A DNA stretch of 64,000 bases from Phoronis australis (Eukaryota; Phoronida; Phoronidae), in the NCBI GenBank assembly GCA_002633005.1, contig NMRA01000795.1, positions 4,037-68,036 of the forward strand, given 5' to 3'. The notes under the pieces are model-generated. The model was given only the letters and a program-made list of their open reading frames with translations. It searched no databases and was not told the origin of the DNA. The translations under genes and the position numbers were made by a program. Below, piece after piece: positions 63,698-64,000 of the stretch (positions are counted from its first letter, which is position 1; each line of letters begins with the position of its first letter).

Positions 63698-64000
63698 TTG
63701 GTGTCAGACCAACATACTTGGCGAAATTTATTACGCCAAGTAAAAAACTTGACGTCAGACCAACATACTTGGAGGAAATCCCAGAATTCCGCTAAGTAAA
63801 CATCAAGCTTCACCTAAGTTTCCAAATTTTTAATTTTACTCTACTAGCTCAGTAGACAGTAGCTGTGCGTGTTACTGTTTTGATTTGATGTTCAGTCATG
63901 CACTCATACACTACTTTACACTACTGACTACACTCTAGTCATACACTAAGCAATGACCATCGCCTGTTGCCGGTGGTTCGGGCCAACAGAGCCAGAGGCG

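Larger units (their letters stand above)
59014..64000. other. Region upstream of HPD, repeat-rich, no gene seen
   Basis: It should hold the HPD promoter and short first exon, probably within the first 2 kb. The rest is repeats: a copy of the 36530-36880 family (59470-59735), CTCF-like motif at 60103, duplicated acidic-triplet blocks (61178-61486), two copies of a 440-bp repeat (61911-62359 and 63261-63697), and a hAT-like end (62595). Open frames here consist of repeat sequence. Confidence 0.5.

Overview
The window is nuclear DNA from an animal, most likely a marine invertebrate. It holds five recognisable metazoan genes with many phase-consistent GT-AG introns, a cilium gene (IFT20), vertebrate-like protein sequences, low gene density and many short non-autonomous transposons, SINE-like and foldback repeats. 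A hemichordate or cephalochordate would fit, but the species cannot be named from the sequence. Strings of N (120 at 13598-13717 and one at 30163) show it is a draft assembly. I rebuilt all gene models by hand from splice sites, reading phase and remembered family sequences; no search was run.

Layout. 1-1800 (+): last coding exon and 3' UTR of an unidentified gene. 2607-13313 (-): DECR1, mitochondrial 2,4-dienoyl-CoA reductase (8 exons, 333 aa). 13355-23477 (+): ERAL1, mitochondrial Era-type GTPase (10 exons, 451 aa). DECR1 and ERAL1 are head to head with only 41 bp between their start codons. 25329-33018 (-): a membrane-anchored pectin-acetylesterase/Notum-family hydrolase (7 exons, 472 aa). 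One of its exons lies in a 1.28-kb near-identical direct duplication whose junction is an N. 37609-42099 (+): IFT20 (4 exons, 133 aa). 45368-59013 (-): HPD, 4-hydroxyphenylpyruvate dioxygenase (12 exons found; the start exon was not located). 59014-64000: no gene seen, mostly repeats.

Functions. DECR1 (unsaturated fatty-acid beta-oxidation) and ERAL1 (small mitoribosomal subunit assembly) are both mitochondrial and probably share a divergent promoter. IFT20 serves Golgi-to-cilium transport, HPD tyrosine breakdown. The esterase is predicted to be a type II membrane protein with a complete Ser-Asp-His triad. Nothing suggests these genes form one system; this is ordinary animal gene order.

The most unusual content is between and inside genes: a 235-bp near-perfect palindrome, a 28-bp satellite-like array, two ~500-bp elements with 6-bp target duplications, a Penelope-like GIY-YIG fragment framed by inverted termini carrying hammerhead-ribozyme-like cores, a cluster of CTCF-like motifs in an HPD intron, and several dispersed repeat families with 2-4 copies each in the window. 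I found no clearly new biological system; the esterase and the Penelope-like structure come closest.
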